Shown: piece by piece, positions 23,905 to 33,382 of the stretch
How positions within the stretch are numbered: the stretch's first letter is position 1
Layout of the letters: each line of letters starts with the position of its first letter
Assembly (NCBI GenBank): GCA_002356635.1
Contig: CP023454.1
Span: forward strand, 682,001-746,000
Direction of reading: 5' to 3'
DNA: 64,000 bases
DNA from: Rhodobacteraceae bacterium QY30
GTDB taxonomy: Bacteria; Pseudomonadota; Alphaproteobacteria; Rhodobacterales; Rhodobacteraceae
Notes under the pieces: generated by a model
What the model saw: the letters and a program-made list of their open reading frames with translations, nothing else
Told to the model about the DNA's origin: nothing
Database searches by the model: none
Program-made: the position numbers and the translations under genes

Positions 23905-24910
23905 GATGACCTTTCAAGGACTTGCGTTCGGCCAACGGGAACACGGCCATGCCGATCCCGATGGCGAACCATAAAGTGGTGACGCGGATGATGGCGGTCG
24001 CGGGCACAGACATGGTCAGCGGCACACCGTCCAGCGTCAGAAGCGCGATCATCGCGGCTTCGGCCCCGCCGACACCGCCGGGGGCGCCGGTCAGGCCGCC
24101 GGCCAGCGTGGCGAAGACGAAGATGCCGATGGCCTTCCACAGACCGGGATCGGCGCCCATCCAGGACAGCAGCAGATGGAAGGCATAGCCTTCGGCAAAC
24201 CATCCCAGAAGCCCCAGTCCCAGCGCCAGCATCAGCGTCGGGCCGTGGCTGAAACGCTCCAGCGACAGCGCCGCGCGCCGGACCTTGGCAAAGACGCGCG
24301 GAAGCCGCCCGGTGGTGCGGTAGCCAAGGTGGGCAAGACCGGCCAGCAGCCGGGGCCGGGTGACCAGAAAGGCGGCCGCCAGCGCCAGAATCGCCACTGG
24401 GGCCGCGCCGCGGATGCCGGTCGCGGCGTGAGACAAGGCGACCGCCAGGATCAGCGCCATCGCGGCCAGGTCGGCGGCGCGGTCCACCAGGACCATCGGC
24501 GCCGTGCGTTCATAGGCCCAGCCCGTCTCGCGGCGAAGCCAGCGCATCCGCACCAGTTCGCCGACCCGCCCGGGCGTGACGCTCATCGCGAAGCCGCCCA
24601 GGAAATGGCGCATGTCCTGCGAAAGGCGGGTGGGCAGGCCCAGCCGACGCGCGAACAGATGCCAGCGCAGGCCGCGCAACAGGTAATTGGCCAGCGACAG
24701 CACCAGCAGCAGGCCCATCTGCCAGCCGTGCAGACGCGCGATCTGGTGCAGCGTCTCGCGCCAGCCGGTTGCAGCGATCACCCCGGCCAGCCCCGCCAGG
24801 AACAGCAGCGCCAGCCCGACCACGAACAGCCGGTCCCGCAGCCGCTTCCGCGGCGCGACATCCGACACGGGGCCGGAGACAGGGGGCAGAGTTCGATCCG
24901 TGGTCATCAT
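23885..24910 (-). CDS. Flippase-like membrane protein (UPF0104/LPG synthase TM domain)
   Basis: The 341-residue polytopic protein has about eight hydrophobic helices and the hallmark NYLLRGLRWHLFARRLG, followed by GGFAMSVTPGRVGELVRMRWL. The family includes the flippase part of lysyl-phosphatidylglycerol synthases and glycan-lipid transporters. Beside DprE1- and DprE2-like enzymes a role in moving polyprenyl-phosphate sugars across the inner membrane is likely, but this is inference. An alternative start is 24907. Confidence 0.84.
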   Translation of the reverse strand: MMTTDRTLPPVSGPVSDVAPRKRLRDRLFVVGLALLFLAGLAGVIAATGWRETLHQIARLHGWQMGLLLVLSLANYLLRGLRWHLFARRLGLPTRLSQDMRHFLGGFAMSVTPGRVGELVRMRWLRRETGWAYERTAPMVLVDRAADLAAMALILAVALSHAATGIRGAAPVAILALAAAFLVTRPRLLAGLAHLGYRTTGRLPRVFAKVRRAALSLERFSHGPTLMLALGLGLLGWFAEGYAFHLLLSWMGADPGLWKAIGIFVFATLAGGLTGAPGGVGGAEAAMIALLTLDGVPLTMSVPATAIIRVTTLWFAIGIGMAVFPLAERKSLKGHHALESR

Positions 24911-24985
24911 TGCCCCGCAGTTAGATACAGAATGGGGCAGGATTATGAAGTTGTTTCGGATTGTCCCACAGTCTGTGCCGGGATT

Positions 24986-25279
24986 TCACTCGAAGACGTC
25001 GGACCACTCAGGGTGCTTCTGGGCCTGCGCCTTGACGTAGGGGCACAGTGCCACGACCTTGAAGCTTTCCGCGCGGGCATCCGCCACCAGCCGCTCGACC
25101 ATGCGCAGGCCCGCGCCCGTCCCGCGCATGGCGTCGGGAACGAAGGTGTGATCGGCGATGATCCGGGTGGGCGAGACGACCGACCAGGTCAGTTCGGCCT
25201 CGGCACCGTTCATGTCGAGGACATAGCGCCCCTTCGAGGGACCCTGTTCGCGGGTAATCTGGGGGGCGCTGTCCGTCAT
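24986..25279 (-). CDS. Small GNAT-type acetyltransferase (YjdJ/NATD1-like)
   Basis: The 97-residue protein is a minimal GNAT domain: an initial beta strand, YVLDMNGAEAELTW, then IIADHTFVPDAMRGTGAGLRMVERLV, which carries the acetyl-CoA loop (R-G-T-G-A-G), and ALCPYVKAQAQKHPEW. The last motif is diagnostic of the compact YjdJ/NATD1 family. Its start is four bases after the stop of the CoA-transferase subunit B gene, so all three are in one operon. Substrate is unknown. Confidence 0.88.
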   Translation of the reverse strand: MTDSAPQITREQGPSKGRYVLDMNGAEAELTWSVVSPTRIIADHTFVPDAMRGTGAGLRMVERLVADARAESFKVVALCPYVKAQAQKHPEWSDVFE

Positions 25280-25283
25280 GGTT

Positions 25284-25931
25284 TCATCCTACGATCGTGG
25301 CTTCGGTGGCGGCGCGCAGGTCCGCTTCGGTGACGCCTGTCGCCAGTTCGACGATCTTCAGGCCGCCCGGCACCACATCCAACACGCCCAAGTTCGAGAT
25401 GATGCGGTTCACCACGCCCTTGCCGGTCAGCGGCAGGGTGCAGGCGCGCAGCACCTTCGATTCGCCGTGCTTGCTGGTGTGGTCCATCACCACCACCACG
25501 CGGCCCACGCCCGCGACCAGGTCCATCGCGCCGCCCATGCCCTTGACCAGCTTGCCGGGGATCATCCAGTTCGCCAAGTCGCCGTTTTCCGCGACCTCCA
25601 TCGCGCCCAGGATCGCCATCGCGATCTTGCCGCCGCGGATCATCGCGAAAGACTGCGCGCTGTCGAAATAGGCGGTCTGCGGAAGTTCGGTGATGGTCTG
25701 CTTGCCGGCGTTGATCAGATCGGGGTCTTCCTCGCCCTCATAGGGGAAGGGGCCCATGCCCAGCATGCCGTTTTCCGATTGCAGCGTCACCTCGATCCCT
25801 TCGGGGATGTAGTTCGACACCAGCGTCGGGATGCCGATACCCAGGTTCACATACCAGCCGTCCTGCAGTTCCTGCGCGGCCCGCGCCGCCATCTGGTTGC
25901 GATCCCAGCCCTTCACTGCCTCGGTCATCAC
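25284..25931 (-). CDS. scoB: 3-oxoacid CoA-transferase subunit B
   Basis: The 215-residue subunit carries the catalytic Glu in [12 protein letters not shown]. Flanking conserved segments are [19 protein letters not shown] and [18 protein letters not shown]. It pairs with the upstream subunit A to transfer CoA from succinyl-CoA (or similar) to a 3-oxoacid such as acetoacetate, in ketone body or polyhydroxybutyrate breakdown. It overlaps the A gene by four bases. Confidence 0.92.
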   Translation of the reverse strand: MMTEAVKGWDRNQMAARAAQELQDGWYVNLGIGIPTLVSNYIPEGIEVTLQSENGMLGMGPFPYEGEEDPDLINAGKQTITELPQTAYFDSAQSFAMIRGGKIAMAILGAMEVAENGDLANWMIPGKLVKGMGGAMDLVAGVGRVVVVMDHTSKHGESKVLRACTLPLTGKGVVNRIISNLGVLDVVPGGLKIVELATGVTEADLRAATEATIVG

Positions 25932-26632
25932 ACGGCCTCCCGTTTGCGCGTGGTGCGCTGTTCGATGCGCTTTTCATGCGGGCCGGTGATCAGGCGATGC
26001 ACATAGATGCCCGGCACGTGGATCTTGTCGGGGTCAAGGCTGCCCAGCGGCACGATTTCTTCCACCTCGGCCACGCAGACCCTGCCGCAGGTCGCGGCGG
26101 GGGCGTTGAAGTTGCGCGCGGTCTTGCGGAACACCAGGTTGCCCGACGGGTCGGCCTTCCAGGCCTTGACGATCGACAGGTCGGCCACGATCCCGCGTTC
26201 CAGGATGTAGGTCTGGCCGTCGAAGTCCTTGTGTTCCTTCCCTTCGGCAATCACCGTGCCGACGCCGGTCCTGGTGTAGAAGCCGGGGATTCCGGCGCCA
26301 CCCGCCCGCATCCGTTCGGCCAGCGTGCCTTGCGGGTTGAATTCCAGCTCCAGCTCTCCGCTCAGGTACTGGCGCATGAATTCCGCGTTCTCGCCCACGT
26401 AGGACGAGATCATCTTCTTCACCTGCCGCGTCGCCAGCAACACGCCCAGGCCAAACCCGTCGACGCCGGCGTTGTTCGACGCGATGGTCAGATCCTTTGT
26501 GCCAGCGGCGCGGATGGCGTCAATCAGCAGTTCGGGAATGCCGCAAAGGCCAAAGCCGCCTGCCGCGATGAACATCCCGTCGGACAAAAGCCCATCAAGG
26601 GCCTCGGCCGCGCTCCCATAGACTTTCTTCAT
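25928..26632 (-). CDS. scoA: 3-oxoacid CoA-transferase subunit A
   Basis: The 234-residue subunit has the CoA-binding [15 protein letters not shown] near residue 27, the [15 protein letters not shown] segment, and the C-terminal [20 protein letters not shown] motif. ATG 26632 has GGAGG six bases upstream and is preferred to 26644. It is the first gene of the operon scoA-scoB-GNAT. Substrate is inferred from the family (succinyl-CoA:3-ketoacid). Confidence 0.92.
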   Translation of the reverse strand: MKKVYGSAAEALDGLLSDGMFIAAGGFGLCGIPELLIDAIRAAGTKDLTIASNNAGVDGFGLGVLLATRQVKKMISSYVGENAEFMRQYLSGELELEFNPQGTLAERMRAGGAGIPGFYTRTGVGTVIAEGKEHKDFDGQTYILERGIVADLSIVKAWKADPSGNLVFRKTARNFNAPAATCGRVCVAEVEEIVPLGSLDPDKIHVPGIYVHRLITGPHEKRIEQRTTRKREAV

Positions 26633-26742
26633 GCACTCCTCCACGCGCTGTGGGGGATTTTGTGGCCCGACTATGGGGCCGTGTCAATCGCCGCGATGCG
26701 GCGACCGGTAAGCTTGCGTACCAACCGAAGCCGTGCGTCCCG

Positions 26743-29361
26743 TCAGCTTGCGGCCTTGGTTTTGGCGGTGGTCGTGGAAGCGGCAGCCTTCGGCTTCGCG
26801 GCGGTCTTGGGCTTGGCCGCGGCCTTGGGCTTGGTGGCCTTGGCGGGGGCCTTTTCAGGCTTTGCGGCGGCCTTTTTCGGCGCTTTTGCCTTGCCCTTGC
26901 CGGACTTAGCGGCCTTTTCCGCCAGCAGCGGCAAGGCGGCTTCCAGCGTCATCTCTTCGGGTTCGGTGCCTTTGGGAAGGGTGGCATTGACCTTGCCCCA
27001 TTTGACGTAAGGCCCATAGCGCCCCGGCATGACCTGCACCGCGCCGCCGTCCGGATGGTCGCCCAGTTCCTTCAGCGGTTGCGCGGCGGCGCCACGGCCC
27101 GGGCCACGGGCGGCCTTCTGCGCCAGAACCTCAACGGCGCGGTTCATGCCGATGGTGAACACCTCTTCCACATCGGGAAGGTTCGCGTAGATCGACAGGT
27201 GCTTCACATAGGGGCCAAAGCGGCCGATGCTGGCCTCGACCGGTTCGCCATCGGCGGGGTGCATGCCCACAAGCCGGGGCAGGGCCAGCAGTTCCAGCGC
27301 GCGTTCCAGCGTCAGGCTGTCGGGCGACCAGCCTTTCGGCAGGCTGGCGCGCGGGGGTTTCGGCATCTCGGTCGTTGCCTCGCCGCGCTGGACGTAAGCC
27401 CCGAAACGCCCGGTGCGGAGCGAGATTTCGACGCCGTCGTCATCAGTGCCCAGGACGCGGTCGCCGGTCGCCGCGTCTTCGCTGGCCGACAGGGGCCGGG
27501 TGTAGCGGCAGTCGGGATAGTTGGAACAGCCGATGAAGGCCCCGCCCGACCGCGCCGTCTTCAGGTTCAGCCGTCCCTTGCCGCAGGTCGGGCAGGACCG
27601 GGGGTCCGAACCGTCGGCGCGGGGCGGATACAGATGCGGGGCCAGGAAATCGTCGATCGTTTCCAGCACCTCGCCGATGCGCAGATCGGCCGTGCCGGCG
27701 ATGGCGGCCGAGAAATCGCGCCAGAACCGTTCCAGCACTTCCTTGTAGGGCCGCGTTCCCGCCGAGATGTCGTCCAGCTGTTCTTCCAGATCGGCGGTGA
27801 AGTCGTATTCCACGTAGCGCGGGAAGTAGTTCGCCAGGAAGGCCGTCACCAGCCGGCCCTTGTCTTCGGGGATCAGGCGGTTCTTGTCCTTGCGGACATA
27901 TTCGCGGTCCTGAATCGTGGTGATGACGCTGGCGTAGGTGGACGGACGGCCGATCCCCAGTTCTTCCATGCGCTTGACCAGCGTCGCTTCGGTGTAGCGG
28001 GGCGGGGGCTGGGTGAAGTGCTGTTCCGGCGTCACCTTGCGCTTGTCGGCCCTTTCGCCGTCAGCAATCTGCGGCAGGCGGCCTTCATCGTCGCCTTCGT
28101 CGTCCCGGCCCTGATCGTAGATCTTCAGGAACCCGTCGAACAGCACCACCTGGCCGTTGGCGCGCAGTTCGACCTGACCGTCGGCGCTTCCCACGTCGAT
28201 GGTGGTGCGTTCCATCCGCGCCGCGGCCATCTGGCTGGCCAGCGTGCGCTTCCAGATCAGGTCGTAAAGCTTCCTCTGGTCATCTTCGACCCGCAGTTTT
28301 TCGGGCGACAGGCTCATGTCGGTGGGTCGGATGCATTCGTGCGCTTCCTGCGCGTTCTTGGCCTTGTTCTTGTACATGCGCGGGCTGTCGGGGACGTAAT
28401 CGGCGCCGAAGCGGCGCTTGATTTCATCCCGCGCGGCCATGACTGCCTCGGGCGCCATGTCGATGCCGTCGGTTCGCATGTAGGTGATGTGGCCTGCCTC
28501 ATAGAGCCGCTGCGCCGCCGACATGCAGGCCTTGGCGCCCATGCCGTATTTGCGGCTGGCTTCCTGCTGCAGGGTCGAGGTCATGAAGGGCGGCCAGGGG
28601 TTGCGGGTCGCGGGCTTGGCCTCGATCGACTTCACCTTCAGGTCGCGGTGGTTGACCGCCTCGACCGCCAGCGCGGCGTTTTCGGCATTGGTGATGTCGA
28701 ACTTGTCCAGCTTCTTGCCGCCCAGAACCGTCAGCCGGGCCGCATATTCCTGCCCCGAAGGCGTGGCGAGGATCGCCTCGATGGTCCAGTATTCGCGGGC
28801 GCGGAAGGCCTCGATCTCCATCTCGCGGTCGACGATCAGGCGCAGGCAGACCGACTGCACCCGGCCCGCCGATTTCGCCCCCGGCAGTTTGCGCCACAGA
28901 ACGGGCGACAGGTTGAAGCCCACCAGATAATCCAGTGCGCGGCGGGCCAGATAGGCCTCGACCAGTTCCATATCCACGTCGCGGGGCTTGGCCATCGCTT
29001 CGGTCACGGCGGCCTTGGTGATCGCATTGAAGGTCACGCGGCGCACCGTCTTGCCCTTTTTCAGGCTGGTCGCCAGGGCCTCCTTCAGGTGCCAGGAAAT
29101 CGCCTCGCCTTCGCGATCGGGGTCGGTGGCAAGGATCAGCGTGTCGTCGGACTTCAGCGCCTCGGCAATGGCGCGGACATGCTTCTTGCTGTCGGCGGCA
29201 ACCTCCCAGCGCATGTCGAAATCATGTTCGGGATCGACCGAGCCATCTTTCGGCGGCAGGTCGCGGACATGGCCGTAAGACGCCAGGACGACATAGTCAT
29301 CCCCAAGATATTTGTTGATTGTCTTGGCCTTGGCAGGGGATTCGACGACGACGACGGCCAT
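26743..29361 (-). CDS. topA: DNA topoisomerase I with Lys/Ala-rich tail
   Basis: The 872-residue type IA enzyme relaxes negative supercoils. It starts MAVVVVESPAKAKTINKYLG (Toprim), has the Toprim acidic motif in LATDPDREGEAISWH, and the active-site Tyr region GHITYMRTDGIDM. One four-Cys zinc element remains (CPTCGKGRL...GCSNYPDC), followed by C-terminal topoisomerase repeats. The last 60 residues are Lys/Ala/Pro-rich like a histone H1 tail. ATG 29361 is fixed by the family start; the frame is open for 31 further codons. Confidence 0.96.
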   Translation of the reverse strand: MAVVVVESPAKAKTINKYLGDDYVVLASYGHVRDLPPKDGSVDPEHDFDMRWEVAADSKKHVRAIAEALKSDDTLILATDPDREGEAISWHLKEALATSLKKGKTVRRVTFNAITKAAVTEAMAKPRDVDMELVEAYLARRALDYLVGFNLSPVLWRKLPGAKSAGRVQSVCLRLIVDREMEIEAFRAREYWTIEAILATPSGQEYAARLTVLGGKKLDKFDITNAENAALAVEAVNHRDLKVKSIEAKPATRNPWPPFMTSTLQQEASRKYGMGAKACMSAAQRLYEAGHITYMRTDGIDMAPEAVMAARDEIKRRFGADYVPDSPRMYKNKAKNAQEAHECIRPTDMSLSPEKLRVEDDQRKLYDLIWKRTLASQMAAARMERTTIDVGSADGQVELRANGQVVLFDGFLKIYDQGRDDEGDDEGRLPQIADGERADKRKVTPEQHFTQPPPRYTEATLVKRMEELGIGRPSTYASVITTIQDREYVRKDKNRLIPEDKGRLVTAFLANYFPRYVEYDFTADLEEQLDDISAGTRPYKEVLERFWRDFSAAIAGTADLRIGEVLETIDDFLAPHLYPPRADGSDPRSCPTCGKGRLNLKTARSGGAFIGCSNYPDCRYTRPLSASEDAATGDRVLGTDDDGVEISLRTGRFGAYVQRGEATTEMPKPPRASLPKGWSPDSLTLERALELLALPRLVGMHPADGEPVEASIGRFGPYVKHLSIYANLPDVEEVFTIGMNRAVEVLAQKAARGPGRGAAAQPLKELGDHPDGGAVQVMPGRYGPYVKWGKVNATLPKGTEPEEMTLEAALPLLAEKAAKSGKGKAKAPKKAAAKPEKAPAKATKPKAAAKPKTAAKPKAAASTTTAKTKAAS

Positions 29362-29471
29362 GGACCACCTTTGAAAACGGGGACGCGGGTTCGGGCGGCG
29401 ACCATGAGCCGCAAGTCCGGGAATTGTCAATGCAGGGCATCGTGACCCGTGCAACGGCGGAAAGCCCGCCG

Positions 29472-29969
29472 TCAGGTCGCGGAAATGGGGACGATTGCCG
29501 TTATGTCAAGTTCGACCGCGCCAGCCGGGCGGCGCCAGGTGACGCTGTCGCCGACGCGCGCACCGAGCAGGGCCCGCGCCAATGGGGACTGCGGCGCGAT
29601 GCGGCCCAGGGTTGCATCGGCTTCGTCCTCTCCGACAATCTCGTAGCGCGCTTCGGCGCCGTCCTCGTCCAGCACCGTCACCGCGGTTCCGAAGGCAACC
29701 TCGGTCGGCGCGATGGGTGGATCGACGGGAATGGCGCTGCGCAGCCGGGCCTCCAGATAGCGGATATCGCGTTCGGCCGCCTTTTCCGGCAACCGGTCCA
29801 GCCGGTCAGGCCGCGCCTTCAGTTGCGCCAGTTCGGCCTGCGTGCCGGTCAGCCGGTCCTGCAAGGCCCTGAGCCCGCGCGGCGTGACGTAGTTCGGATG
29901 TGCCGAGATCGGCAGGTCGGGCAGCGGTTCGTTGTCCGGTCCGTCTTCCTTCACGAAGGCGCGGCTCAT
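29472..29969 (-). CDS. GreA/GreB-family protein with degenerate coiled-coil tip
   Basis: The 165-residue protein has an N-terminal coiled coil, HPNYVTPRGLRALQDRL to about residue 80, and a C-terminal FKBP-like domain (ARYEIVGEDEADATLGRI, SPLARALLGARVGDSV). Gre factors enter the RNA polymerase channel and trigger transcript cleavage through an acidic tip (D-L-x-E-N). Here the tip region reads LDRLPEKAAERD, so the Asp is shifted and Asn is Lys. It is followed by topA and preceded by a NUDIX gene overlapping its start by four bases. Confidence 0.82.
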   Translation of the reverse strand: MSRAFVKEDGPDNEPLPDLPISAHPNYVTPRGLRALQDRLTGTQAELAQLKARPDRLDRLPEKAAERDIRYLEARLRSAIPVDPPIAPTEVAFGTAVTVLDEDGAEARYEIVGEDEADATLGRIAPQSPLARALLGARVGDSVTWRRPAGAVELDITAIVPISAT

Positions 29970-30430
29970 TTCACGATCTCCTCCAGCGGGTCGTAATGGA
30001 CCGGCGCGCCCGGATCGAAGGCGACGAGGGGCAGGCTGTCGGGCTTGAACCGGATCGCGGCCAGTTCGGCGCGGGTGAAAAGGCGCCGTTCCGACACCAC
30101 GCCTTCGGGATCGGTCCAGGGGGCGTCAAGCCGTCCGGCCAGGATGATGCAGCGGTAATACAGGTCAACCTGGTGGAAGCCGGTGGCGGGATCGTGGAAT
30201 TCGTTCACCAGCGCCAGCGCGCCCGGCGCCACCGTCAGGCCGGTTTCCTCATGCACCTCGCGCACCAGGTTTTCAGGAAGGCCGCTACCGGCATGGACGC
30301 CGCCGCCGGGCGCGCACCACAGCGGCGGCGTGCTGTTGCGATAGGCATTGACCAGCAACAGCCGGCCCTGATGCAGGATCAGGGCGCGGACCGCCAGACG
30401 GGGCGTTCGGGGGCGCAGGGACGTAGACAT
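29966..30430 (-). CDS. NUDIX hydrolase
   Basis: The 154-residue protein has the Nudix box [24 protein letters not shown], with the REVHEETG core for metal binding, followed by [15 protein letters not shown] enzymes hydrolyse nucleoside diphosphates linked to X. The N-terminal [23 protein letters not shown] is typical. Start 30430 is chosen by homology; the frame is open a further 37 codons. It overlaps the Gre-like gene by four bases. Confidence 0.88.
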   Translation of the reverse strand: MSTSLRPRTPRLAVRALILHQGRLLLVNAYRNSTPPLWCAPGGGVHAGSGLPENLVREVHEETGLTVAPGALALVNEFHDPATGFHQVDLYYRCIILAGRLDAPWTDPEGVVSERRLFTRAELAAIRFKPDSLPLVAFDPGAPVHYDPLEEIVK

Positions 30431-30539
30431 CCGGCCAAGGTGGCGCGCCGGTGCGGTGATGGCAAGGGGATGCGGGGCACCGGGAACGACGGAGCGGGGG
30501 GCCTTCCGTGGGCGCAGGTGGCATCCTATTTTGCCGGAC

Positions 30540-31277
30540 ATGCGGCTTCTGGTCCTTGTCCTTGCCTTGCTGATGCCGGGTCCGGCGCAGTCCGACTGCG
30601 TCGTGCTTCTGCACGGGCTGGCGCGGACCAGAACCTCGTTCGTGCCACTGGCGCAGGTGCTGGCCCGCGCGGGATATCAGGTGGTCAATGTCGGCTACCC
30701 TTCGACCCGCGCGCCGGTCGAGGTGCTGGCGCAGCGCCATCTTCCACCTGCGGTCGCGGCCTGTGGCAACCGGCGGATTCATTTCGTCACCCATTCGATG
30801 GGCGGCATCCTCTTGCGGGACTGGCTGGCCCGGAATCGTCCCGCCCGGCTGGGACGGATCGTCATGCTGGCGCCGCCGAACGAGGGGTCGGAGCTGGTGG
30901 ACCGGCTGGGCGATCTGGCCCCGTTCCACTGGATCAACGGCCCGGCCGGAGGCGAACTGGGAACAGGGCCGGAAGCGCTTCCCCGGCAACTGGGCCCCCT
31001 GCGCGCCGAGGTGGGCATCATCGCGGGGACGCGAACGCTGAATCCGGTCTATTCAGGAATGATCCCCGGCCCGGACGATGGCAAGGTCAGTGTCGAAAGC
31101 ACCCGCCTGCCCGGAATGCGCGATCACCTGACCCTGAGCGTGACGCATACCTTCATGATGGTCAGCCCGCTGGTCATGGCGCAGGTGCTGGACTTCCTGC
31201 AGCAGGGGCACTTCGATCATGGAATGACCGACGCTCAGGCGATGCGCCGGATCGCGGCGCTTTGGGCGCAGGACTGA
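30540..31277 (+). CDS. Exported alpha/beta hydrolase (lipase/esterase-like)
   Basis: The 245-residue precursor has an N-terminal signal ([16 protein letters not shown]). The mature part begins [15 protein letters not shown] (oxyanion HG), has [13 protein letters not shown] with the G-x-S-x-G nucleophile Ser, and ends with a His in [24 protein letters not shown] segment holds a likely acidic residue. It resembles triacylglycerol-lipase-like alpha/beta hydrolases of the periplasm. It is divergent from the NUDIX gene. Substrate is unknown. Confidence 0.85.
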   Translation: MRLLVLVLALLMPGPAQSDCVVLLHGLARTRTSFVPLAQVLARAGYQVVNVGYPSTRAPVEVLAQRHLPPAVAACGNRRIHFVTHSMGGILLRDWLARNRPARLGRIVMLAPPNEGSELVDRLGDLAPFHWINGPAGGELGTGPEALPRQLGPLRAEVGIIAGTRTLNPVYSGMIPGPDDGKVSVESTRLPGMRDHLTLSVTHTFMMVSPLVMAQVLDFLQQGHFDHGMTDAQAMRRIAALWAQD

Positions 31278-31292
31278 CCGCCCGACGGCGCG

Positions 31293-32372
31293 TCAGGGAC
31301 GCGACCGGACGCGGTTCACGTGGCCCATCTTGCGGCCCGGACGTGCCTCGGCCTTGCCGTAAAGGTGAATCGCCACCTGCGTTTCGCGGGCCAGGGCGGG
31401 GACACGTTCGATGTCGTCGCCGATCAGGTTCTCCATCACCACGTCGGAATGCCGCGTTCCGTCGCCCAGCGGCCAGCCCGTGACGGCGCGGATGTGCTGT
31501 TCGAACTGGTCGATGGCGCAGCCGTTCTGCGTCCAGTGGCCCGAGTTGTGAACCCGCGGTGCGATCTCGTTCACGACCAGACCGCCCGCGGTCACGAACA
31601 GCTCAACCCCCATGACACCGACATAATCAAGCGCGTTCAGGATCCGCGCGGCGATCAGCACTGCGTCGCTGCGATGCGAAGGCGACAGGCGGGCCGGGAC
31701 GGTCGTGGTCCGCAGGATACCGCCTTCGTGGACATTCTCGCCCGGATCATAAACGGCAACCGAGCCGTCGAGCCCGCGTGCGGCGATCACCGACACCTCG
31801 TGGCTGAAGTTGATGAAACCCTCAAGCACCGCCGGCTGCCCGGCCATGTCCGAAAGCGCTGCCGGTGCGTCGGCGGCCGACATGATCCGGGCCTGGCCCT
31901 TGCCGTCATAGCCCAGCCGCGCGGTCTTCAGGATTGCGGGGGTGCCGATCCGGGCCAGCGCCGCGTCCAGGTCGGCCGCCGATTTCACCGAGGCGTAGGG
32001 GGCGGTGGCCAGGCCCAGCGAGGTCAGGAAATCCTTTTCGGCCATCCGCTCCTGGCTGACAGCCAGCGCGCGGCGGTTCGGTCGGATCGGCCGCGCGGCC
32101 TCCAGAAGGTCCAGCGCCGAGGTAGGCACATTCTCGAATTCGTAGGTGATGACATCGACCGCATCCGCGAAGGCCCGCAGGGCAGCCGCGTCCTCATAGG
32201 GGGCCGTCGTTACCCGGTGGGCCACGTCGGCGGCGGGCGGATTGGCACCGGGTTCGTAGACATGCGTGCGATAACCCAGCCGCGCGGCCGCGACCGAAAG
32301 CATCCGGCCCAACTGGCCGCCGCCCAGAATGCCGATGGTGGCCCCGAAGGGCAGGGGGGAGATGTCAGTCAT
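31293..32372 (-). CDS. purK: 5-(carboxyamino)imidazole ribonucleotide synthase
   Basis: The 359-residue ATP-grasp enzyme carboxylates AIR in purine synthesis. Near the N-terminus is [20 protein letters not shown]. The central ATP-grasp carries [14 protein letters not shown] and [32 protein letters not shown]. The preceding purE gene ends inside its start region (stop at 32365, ATG at 32372), so the two form an operon. ATG 32372 fits the family start; 32384 (MNPSMTD) is an alternative. Confidence 0.95.
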   Translation of the reverse strand: MTDISPLPFGATIGILGGGQLGRMLSVAAARLGYRTHVYEPGANPPAADVAHRVTTAPYEDAAALRAFADAVDVITYEFENVPTSALDLLEAARPIRPNRRALAVSQERMAEKDFLTSLGLATAPYASVKSAADLDAALARIGTPAILKTARLGYDGKGQARIMSAADAPAALSDMAGQPAVLEGFINFSHEVSVIAARGLDGSVAVYDPGENVHEGGILRTTTVPARLSPSHRSDAVLIAARILNALDYVGVMGVELFVTAGGLVVNEIAPRVHNSGHWTQNGCAIDQFEQHIRAVTGWPLGDGTRHSDVVMENLIGDDIERVPALARETQVAIHLYGKAEARPGRKMGHVNRVRSRP

Positions 32373-32850
32373 CGATGGGTTCATCCGGGATCGAGGCGGA
32401 AAGGGCGGAACGCCAGGCATCCAGTCGTTCGGCAAGGGAAGGATCGCTCAGCGCCAGGATTCCCGCCGCCATCAGCCCCGCATTCGCGGCCCCGGCCGCG
32501 CCGATGGCCATGGTGGCGACCGGATAGCCCTTCGGCATCTGGACGATGGAATACAGGCTGTCGACGCCCGACAGGGCCTTGGTCTGCACCGGGACGCCGA
32601 TCACCGGCACCCGGGTCTTCGACGCCATCATTCCGGGAAGATGGGCCGCACCGCCGGCGCCTGCGATGATCACCTGAAGCCCGCGTTCGACCGCAGCCTT
32701 GCCGTAGGCCCAAAGCCGGTCGGGCGTGCGATGCGCCGAGACGATCTTCGCCTCATAGGACACGCCCAGTTCATCCAGGATCGTGGCGGCTTCCTTCATC
32801 GTGGGCCAGTCCGACTGCGATCCCATGATGATCCCGACTTTGGCGTCCAT
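32365..32850 (-). CDS. purE: N5-carboxyaminoimidazole ribonucleotide mutase
   Basis: The 161-residue enzyme moves the carboxyl group from N5 to C4 of CAIR in purine synthesis. [18 protein letters not shown] is the class I PurE signature, followed by [10 protein letters not shown], and the loop [14 protein letters not shown]. Length and gene order (purE then purK, overlapping) are standard. Confidence 0.96.
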   Translation of the reverse strand: MDAKVGIIMGSQSDWPTMKEAATILDELGVSYEAKIVSAHRTPDRLWAYGKAAVERGLQVIIAGAGGAAHLPGMMASKTRVPVIGVPVQTKALSGVDSLYSIVQMPKGYPVATMAIGAAGAANAGLMAAGILALSDPSLAERLDAWRSALSASIPDEPIDD

Positions 32851-32940
32851 ATGCGGCCCCGTATCCCCTGTTGTCCGCGCAGCCTTGCGCGGGCCGCACT
32901 ATAACGGTCCGCCCGGGGCGCACAACAGCCAGAGGCGCCA

Positions 32941-33165
32941 TCAGGCGATGATGTCAGGGGTCAGCAGATCCTCAAGGCGGGCGATCTGGTCCTTCAATGA
33001 CAGTTTCTGCTTCTTCAGCCGGCGCAGCATCAGCTGGTCGCCGCGGCCGCCGGATTCGATCGCGTGGATCGCCTCGTCCAGATCGCGGTGTTCGCGTCTC
33101 AGCACTTCGAGCTTCACGCGCATCACCTCGGCGCTGTCCATCTCGAAATGGGCGTTCATGATCAT
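32941..33165 (-). CDS. YdcH family DUF465 protein
   Basis: The 74-residue coiled-coil protein has the DUF465 pattern: LEVLRREHRDLDEAIHAIE, then LMLRRLKKQKLSLKDQIARLE. The first Met choices are 33165 and 33159 (MNAHFEMD), the latter closer to homologues. Function of the family is unknown. It precedes purE on the same strand by 90 bases, but no terminator or clear promoter decides whether it is cotranscribed. Confidence 0.88.
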   Translation of the reverse strand: MIMNAHFEMDSAEVMRVKLEVLRREHRDLDEAIHAIESGGRGDQLMLRRLKKQKLSLKDQIARLEDLLTPDIIA

Positions 33166-33286
33166 CCCCGATTGGTCCCCAACGCGTCCGTGTTAACACG
33201 AGTCGCCGTTTTTACAGGCTTGAATTATAGCAATTTCATCCGATTCCGGGAAGCGTCCCGCGCAAGCGGTCCCCTTCGCGCAAGGG

Positions 33287-33316
33287 CTTGCCTCCTCCGG
33301 CATCGCTTCCCATATT
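33287..33316 (+). promoter_or_regulatory. Possible RpoH (heat-shock) promoter for the small heat shock gene
   Basis: CTTG at 33287-33290 and CCCATATT at 33309-33316 are 18 bases apart, similar to the sigma-32 pattern (CTTGAAA-N13-15-CCCATnT). The -35 element beyond CTTG is CCT, so the match is partial. It lies about 67 bases upstream of the ATG at 33383. Confidence 0.5.
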
Positions 33317-33382
33317 AATCCTTGGGTCGCCGGATCATCGGGGCCCGGTTTGCAACGTCGCTTGATCCGAGGACTTGCCCGA

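Noticed and set aside
26650-29445. 931-codon open frame on the plus strand
   Set aside because: It is the complement of topA, whose frame has all catalytic motifs; codon positions fit the minus strand.
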